From contig JAKSZT010000142.1 of NCBI GenBank assembly GCA_026826555.1, forward strand, positions 1,163,591-1,227,590: a stretch of DNA of 64,000 nt, read 5' to 3'. The translations under genes and the position numbers were made by a program. Source of the DNA: Tolypeutes matacus (Eukaryota > Chordata > Mammalia > Cingulata > Chlamyphoridae). Positions 58,411 through 64,000 of this stretch are shown piece by piece. Under the pieces are notes generated by a model. It had not been told where the DNA came from, ran no database searches, and was given only the letters and a program-made list of their open reading frames with translations. Numbering within the stretch: the first letter of the stretch is position 1; every line of letters starts with the position of its first letter.

Positions 58411-60648
58411 GCAGGAGATTCATAATATTATGTTTAATGTTTTTTGTTTAATGTTTTTTAATCTATTTAATAGAATAAATTGATCATATATTTGTAAACC
58501 AAAAGGTAATTTCTCAAGTATTTGGAAATAAGGAAAACTTTCCCTACCATTAACTTCTTAGTTCTATCTCTCTCAAACGCACAATTTCCCTGACATGCCC
58601 TTACCAGGCAGCACAGAGACCATGGCCCTGTGAAAAGCACAGACATAGAAGCCTACCTTCCATCAGACTTGCACCAGGGATTACTGCAACAGTAGGGGCA
58701 CAGCTACCGCAGCAGAGACATGCTCACGTTGTCTGAGATCCACTGATAGAGCCCTTATCGTCTACAGAAGCAGGGGAGTTCTTTCTCCAGCTGTTTTTTC
58801 TGGAAGAGCTCTTTGATCTGGGTTAATTGGTCGTGGAGCCTCTCTCAGTGGAGGGATGTGGTAGTTAGGGTCCAGGATGTTGGTTACTCTGCGCTCGCTC
58901 TTGCTTCCACAACTTGTATAGGTGGGGAGGGAAAACTGGTGGGCCTCTTTCTCTTTGAATTTGTAATGTAATTCCACTTACAGCCAACATCCTCCATACT
59001 GCCAGGATAATAGTCACTAGTTTGAGAAGGCACATTTGTAAAAGCTTTGCTGAAATCTCTGCTGAGTCTTCTCTTGAGTACATTCAAAGTGATGTAGGAA
59101 AGGCTTGTGTACACGAAACTGTCAAAGGCCAAAACCAGCGAGTAGGAGCCAGCGATTCCAAAAGTCAGTATGTTCATTATGTTCATTATGTTCAGTATGT
59201 TCTGCCCACGAAAACTACAGGAATGGTAACAGCTATACAAGAGAAAGTCACCCAGAAAACACCATCATCATGAAAAACCTTCAGGTTTCCCACCCGGATA
59301 AAGAAAGCCAAGGATGCAATGAGGAGGAACAGCGCTAGTCCCACCCACAGCATGCAGCGCACGAGGACTCCAAAGCGCCACCAAGCGGCCACTGGGAGGA
59401 TTCCACCGATGCTTCCAGCTACGGCGGTTACAATCAGGTGAACATTGTACTTAATATGTGTCAGTCTTGTAATCAGTGTATAAAAAAAGACTCCCATGAA
59501 GATAAAGCCATTGAAGAATAATTCTGTTCTCCAGAATCTGTGTCCGAAGAAACAAACAAAGAGACCAAGCAAGGCAAAAAAAAGTGAAGAACACTTTAGT
59601 AGATACTCTTCCCAGGGAAGAACAAATGCCCTCCATTGCCTTAAAGCTGCAAGTGTACGTGTGAACAGGCAGCTAAGCAGCAGATGTATTCAGCAATGGG
59701 TCCCCAACAATGACATTACAAATGACAACTTGTCTCTGCAGGGAGAAGTACAGGCTGGTCTTATCACTAGCTGTCAGAGTAACCACCTTGATGGCACTGG
59801 CCTTCACCTGCGGCACCTCAGCCAAGCTCTGCAGATGTGTCAGCAAGACCTTCTCAGTGAGGTCATTCTCGGGCAGAAAATACTGATAGACATCATCCTG
59901 CAGCCTCCACCGAGAGTCCCGGCCCCATCCAAAATCACACGGAGGAGGGTCTGCGCCTCTCGCATAGCCCTGGTTTGCTGGGGCAAATTTGATAAGAGTT
60001 TCAAAGAAATTATACTCCAGATAAATGTTGGAATCAATATCTGAATCAAACCCCAAATTACAGCCTCCAGGAAGAGGATATTTTTCTGAGTAGGAGAGTG
60101 AAACAGCCACAGTTTGGACAGGCTCAGAATCTGAGGCCTCCAAGTACCAAGTACAGATACTTGGCTCAGGTCTAAGAACGAAAATCAGTCCTTTGTCAGT
60201 GCCTGTTCCTGAGTTACTGGGACAGAGAGCCTCGATTTTGGACTTCTGGCCTCCAAGACTGTAAGACAAATTCCTGTTGGTTAAGCCCATCAAATTCCTG
60301 TTGTAATAGCCCTTAGAAAAAGACACTGTTGTATTCTGATACTGTAAGTGTATTTGGAAAATAAGAAAGTCACATTGCTCGAAAATGCAAAACGGCTTGC
60401 ACTGGAAAGGGCCTGTTGAGCTTGAAGTATTTAAATTTCCCCAAAGAAAATTCAAGGAGACCTCCGCTGGTGATCCCAATGGCAGTGGCTCCTCTCGCCT
60501 TTCCATGCCAGCACCGCCAGCACCAGCAGCCACAGGCGCCCCATGGCGGCCCCGGCGATTGGCGAGGCCAGGGGGAGCGCCGGGGTCCTGCAGCCTGGCC
60601 GGCGCAACCCGGGGGCGGGGCTCACGCCCCGCGCATGGAGCACCTGCC
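58404..60648 (-). pseudogene. TM7SF3P: Processed pseudogene (retrocopy) of TM7SF3
   Basis: TM7SF3 is a seven-pass membrane protein with a large N-terminal ectodomain. On the - strand all of it can be followed without introns. A GC-rich 5' UTR (60648-60545) leads to start ATG 60544 with a signal peptide (MGRLWLLVLAVLA). The ectodomain has FLIFQIHLQYQNTTVSF, CTWYLEASDSEPVQT, PGGCNLGFDSDID and VYQYFLPENDLTEKVL. The membrane part has FVCFFGHRFWRTELFF, NLKVFHDDGVFWVTFSCIA and SLSYITLNVLKR. The C-terminus ends AGERTPLLL at 58762. About 350 bases of 3' UTR follow, with ATTAAA about 20 bases before a 7-A tail. Damage: frame changes after the signal peptide, near 59580, near 59220, near 59050 and near 58970, and a TAG at 59673-59675 where a Tyr is expected after NTSAA. 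It cannot encode TM7SF3. Confidence 0.93.
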
Positions 60649-60663
60649 ATTACCAGCCCTTTT
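60649..60663. repeat. Right target-site duplication of the TM7SF3 retrocopy
   Basis: 'attaccagcccttt' region. On the - strand the insertion site reads TT/AAAAGGGCTGGTAAT, the L1 endonuclease consensus. The left copy carries a 7-base insertion. Confidence 0.75.
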
Positions 60664-61170
60664 AACTATGCAATTCTACTGTTATATATTTGTCAAAGAA
60701 TAATGAAAGACTTGCCCAAGTATGTTCATTACAGTATGTTTCATTACAACCTTTCAATGAAACAACCCAGAAACTCAAGAGAATACTAATTGTGGTCAGT
60801 TTCATACAAAGAGATTCCAGTGCGTTCAGCATTAAACAAGAAAACTAGAGACATGCAACAATATGATGAAATCTCAAACATTATGTTAGGCAACAATCTA
60901 GAGAGAAGGTTATCTGTATGATTTCATTTATATCATGTTAAAAACATGCAGTATTCATCTTCCGTGATTGATGGAAAACAGAACACTGGTAGCAGCTCCC
61001 TGGGAGCATAAACAGAAAAGGGGATGAAGAAAGTTCCTGGGTGAGAAAAATATTTTATATATTATTAAGGTTTTGATTATACACATTTGTTAAACATCTA
61101 TGAAACTGTATATTTATACATATAATTCTTCTACATAAATTGTACCTCCATCAATAAAAAAATGATTTTT
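60664..61170 (+). mobile_element. Ancient L1, right part (continuation of 56940-58383)
   Basis: Resumes as 'aactatgcaattctactg', the next words of the same ORF2 region, then 'gaaacaacccagaaactcaa'-like text and 3' UTR, ending in an A-rich tail near 61156-61170. Confidence 0.75.
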
Positions 61171-61179
61171 TGGTATTAA

Positions 61180-62594
61180 TATTATTGTAAATGTAACTTT
61201 TTAAACATTTAATAGCCTATTTTGTTTTGCTAGGATATAGAAATACATAGATTTTTACATATTGACCTTGTGTCCTGTGACCTTGACAAACTTATTTTTG
61301 TCCATGTTTTTTTTTTTTCAATTAAAAAAATTATCTCTATGGACAATCATACCTGTGAAGAGTTATTTATTCCTTTCCAAACTGTATGTCTTTCATTTTT
61401 TTCAGTAGGATGTTGAATGAAAATAGTGATAGTGGGCAATATTTGGTTGTTCCCAATCAGAGGAAATAAGCATTTAGTCTTTAACCTTTAAATATGATAT
61501 CAGCTATAACTATTTCTAGATGCCATATGCAAGGTTGAGGAAATTTCCTTGTATGACTTTTTCTCTGATAACTAAAACAAATATATTAATTGATTTTTCC
61601 ACATCTCCTGAGATTTTTTTTTTCTACCTTAGTTTGTTGATATGGTAATTATTCTGGTTGCTTTTCAAACGCTGAACCAACTCTATGCATCCTGGGATAC
61701 ACACAGGTAAGGATAAGTTCTCCCTTTTATACATTGCTGCAATTGAATTTAAGTTTTTGTTGTTGTTGTTCTTATTTTTTTGCATTGATACTCATGTCAT
61801 CTTGTCATCATCTTCTGTATTCTTTTTCTGTAATGACTTTTCCTGATTTGGGAATCAGTATTTTTTAAAAGACTTTATGTTAATTCTATATTATTTCGTC
61901 CTTCAATTTTTGGTAGAATTCTCAAGGAAAGCTATCTGGGCTTGACATTTTCTTTGTGGGAAGATTAACTACAAGTCTAATTACTTTAATAGCTATATTA
62001 CTGTTCAGGTATATATTTCTTGAATTACCTTTAGTAGTTCATGCCTTTAGAATTATATTTCCTCTTTTATCAAACTTATTGGCACAAAATTGATCATAAT
62101 GTTTCATTACTTGTCTTTTAATTTCTGTAAATTTATAGATATGTCCCCTTTTTAATTCCTGATATTGATAAATTTGTACAATCCCTTGTTTATTTTTTGA
62201 CAAGCTGGCTAGAGTTTTAAAAATGTTATTGTTTTCACAAAAAGCTAGCTTTTGGTTTCACTCGTTGTTCTTTATTGTTTTTTTCAATTTCATGTATTTC
62301 ATCTTTTATTCATATAATTGCATTCCTTCTGCTTTTTTGGATTAATTTTCTTTTCTTAATTACTCAAAATAGAAGATTATATTGTTGATTTAACCTTTCT
62401 TGTCTTGAAGTATAATGAGTTAATGGCAATAAATTTCTTTCTAAGCACTGATTTATCTGCATACCATATATTTAGAAATTTCCTAATCTCCCCTTACTTT
62501 TACCGATTGGCAATTTTTTTTAGAAATATACTTTTTATTTTTCAAGTATTTTGGAATTTGTCAGATATAATTCTGTTATTCTTTTCTTTTTAAT
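61180..62594 (-). mobile_element. Ancient L1 (ORF2), antisense
   Basis: Antisense RT text ('attgaccttgtgtcctgtga' about 61261, 'gtaggatgttgaatgaaaat' about 61407, 'aaaagctagcttttggtttc' about 62240). It continues at 63110-63300 beyond a younger insertion. No frame is left. Confidence 0.75.
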
Positions 62595-63108
62595 TTTTAA
62601 AAAAGCTTTAGATTACATAAATGTTACATCCAAAATATAGGGGGGACAGTGGATGTAGCTCAGTGGTTGAGCACCTGCTTCTCATGTACGATGGTCCTGG
62701 GTTCAATCCCAGGTGATTCCTTAAATAAAGGGGGGGGGGATTCCCAACAAAAGGTTGATGATGGACAACACTCATCCCAAAAAACATCATATCTACAATG
62801 GCAAGCAAGACAGTTCCATCCATCTGCCCCATGGGATCTAAGCCTCCTCTCAATCAGAAACAGAGTGAGCATCACCATCCTCAAGTCCTCAAGACTGAGG
62901 AATGAACAAACATAAAGGGGGAGGTAAATATGGACTAAAGTAGACTTATTATTCTAGCAATGGAAGAACTTGTAACATTGATATAAAGGTAGTGACCACC
63001 AGAGGTTCTGAGGGGAAGAAGAGGAAAAATAGGTATAACATGGGGAATTTTTGGAACTTTGGAATTGTCCTGCATGGCATTGCAATGATGGATACAGGCC
63101 ATTATACA
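62595..63108 (-). mobile_element. L1 3' end with 5' inversion, broken by a SINE
   Basis: The left part (62595-62644) is the last 50 bases of the L1 3' end, antisense. The right part (62740-63108) is L1 3' UTR in the opposite direction (sense on +), matching about 5240-4905 of copy 1. Between them is a SINE. Inner bases equal to about 4720-4900 are missing, as expected for twin priming. Confidence 0.7.
62641..62739 (+). mobile_element. tRNA-derived SINE (DAS-like, short form)
   Basis: 'ggatgtagctcagtggttga' (A box) and 'gggttcaatccc' (B box), followed by 'cttaaataaag' and a G run. It interrupts the L1 words 'tatagggg' and 'attccca'. Not a tRNA gene. Confidence 0.85.
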
Positions 63109-63794
63109 TTTTTGTTGTTGTTGTTGTTTTTACTTTTTATATTTATTTTTTCATTGTACATTTTGTTATTAATTTTTAGTTTAATTCTAGTATGGTCCAA
63201 GAACATATTTTGTGTATCAATTAAAAATGTGTTGGAATATTTAATTTCCAAATATTGTCTATCAGAATATTGTTTCCCATATTGAATGCTATAATAAAGT
63301 TTTAAATTTTAAAGCTAAGAGCACACTTTTGAAAAATCAGGTATTCTGATAACTTATTTGAAGCGCATATTAACTATATTCTGAGAAGTTGTCAAATTTA
63401 TCCTGTCAAGTCAGCTAGAAATATTCTGTGCATCATGTTAAATGGGAAATCCTTTAATTTCCTTTAGCTGAGTTATAAACTTAACCAAACAAGCACTGTA
63501 AACAATTCACCTATTTTCCTAATCTTGTCTCTAACTATTGCTTATTATCCATGGGCTTTCATTCTTTGAAGCCTTTGCACATTCTGTTCCCTCCTTTCAT
63601 CCTTTCCTGGTGAACATTTCCATCAAAACTAATCCTAATGCTGCTGTTTCTTGAAATAAATCCAGTGTCTTCTCACAGAATTTACTCTTCCACGCTATCG
63701 TTGTATCTAAACACAGTTCTTAAATAACCTCACAGTTATTTCAATAATATATTTCTCTGTATTCTCCACAAGTTTCTTCCCTCCTAAAAGTCAG
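63109..63794. other. Old L1 tail end and unassigned sequence
   Basis: 63110-63300 continues the antisense L1 ('gtatggtccaagaacatatt'). The rest is AT-rich without recognised content. Confidence 0.5.
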
Positions 63795-64000
63795 AGTTTT
63801 TTTTTTAAATAACAATTTTTAAAAAATTTTAAATAGATAATTAGACTACATAAATAATACATGAAAAATATAGGGATTCCCATATGCCCCACTCCCCACA
63901 TCTCCCACACCCTCCCACCTAAACATCCTTCATTAGTGTGGCACATTCACTGCAATTGATAAATGCATCCTGGGGCTTTGTCACTGAGTGTGGACCATAG
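63795..64000 (-). mobile_element. L1 3' end, antisense, runs off the window
   Basis: 'tagactacataaataataca', 'agggattcccatatgcccca' and 'tgcaattgataaatgcatcc' match the start of L1 copy 1 at 4679 onward. The window stops inside it. Confidence 0.85.

Noticed and set aside
59496..60044. Open frame of 182 codons on the + strand
   Set aside because: Antisense to the TM7SF3 retrocopy; no independent similarity or start context.
62645..62712. Possible tRNA gene because of good A and B boxes
   Set aside because: It is the head of a SINE with other copies at 16684 and elsewhere; there is no full cloverleaf or terminator, and it ends in an A/G tail.
1..64000. CRISPR array, operon or phage-type system
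   Set aside because: Intronless OR exons, splice sites, L1, MIR, L2 and SINE content show an animal nuclear genome; the tandem repeats seen are microsatellites and L1 modules.

Overview
This is a window of a placental-mammal nuclear genome, AT-rich and made mostly of interspersed repeats. It is probably from a xenarthran (armadillo, sloth or anteater). That call rests on tRNA-derived SINEs resembling the armadillo DAS elements (A-box-like 'gctcagtggttgagc', B box 'ggttcaatccc'), on many copies of one L1 3' end seen here, and on MaLR-like solo LTRs of a type I do not know from other mammals. I cannot separate armadillo from sloth by eye.

The real protein-coding genes are three intronless class II olfactory receptor coding exons, all on the + strand. 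The first is a receptor cut by the left edge (1-697). The second is an intact OR4M1/OR4M2-type receptor (40852-41775). The third is an intact OR4N2-type receptor (55669-56595). From memory, this matches part of the human 14q11.2 OR4 cluster (OR4Q3 - OR4H pseudogene - OR4M1 - OR4N2). By position and sequence the first gene is therefore a candidate OR4H-type receptor, which would be intact here but broken in human. Both complete genes have a credible 3' splice site just upstream of the ATG, the usual OR layout.

From 4.6 to 29.1 kb lie two near full-length but dead L1 elements on the - strand, each about 10 kb. Their starts are about 14 kb apart, in the same orientation. They share an unusually long 3' untranslated region (2.9 and 3.7 kb after subtracting insertions) and a roughly 600-nt homopurine/homopyrimidine block upstream of ORF1. 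The second copy has an extra tandem duplication in its 3' UTR. One solo LTR with a perfect 5-bp duplication splits ORF1 of the first copy. A SINE with a 13-bp duplication sits in the 3' UTR of the second.

From 30 to 55 kb there is older sequence (L2, MIR, hAT MITEs, ancient L1) overlaid with seven younger MaLR-like solo LTRs, one nested inside another, and with SINEs and one ERV-type LTR carrying TATA and AATAAA signals.

At 58.4-60.65 kb (- strand) is a processed pseudogene of TM7SF3. It has a relic GC-rich 5' UTR, no introns, several frameshifts, one clear nonsense codon, a polyA signal, a short A tail and target-site duplications. It landed inside an ancient L1. The right end holds old L1 sequence, a 5'-inverted L1 3' end broken by a SINE, and an L1 3' end that runs off the window. 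I see no functional RNA gene, no CRISPR and no prokaryotic-type features.
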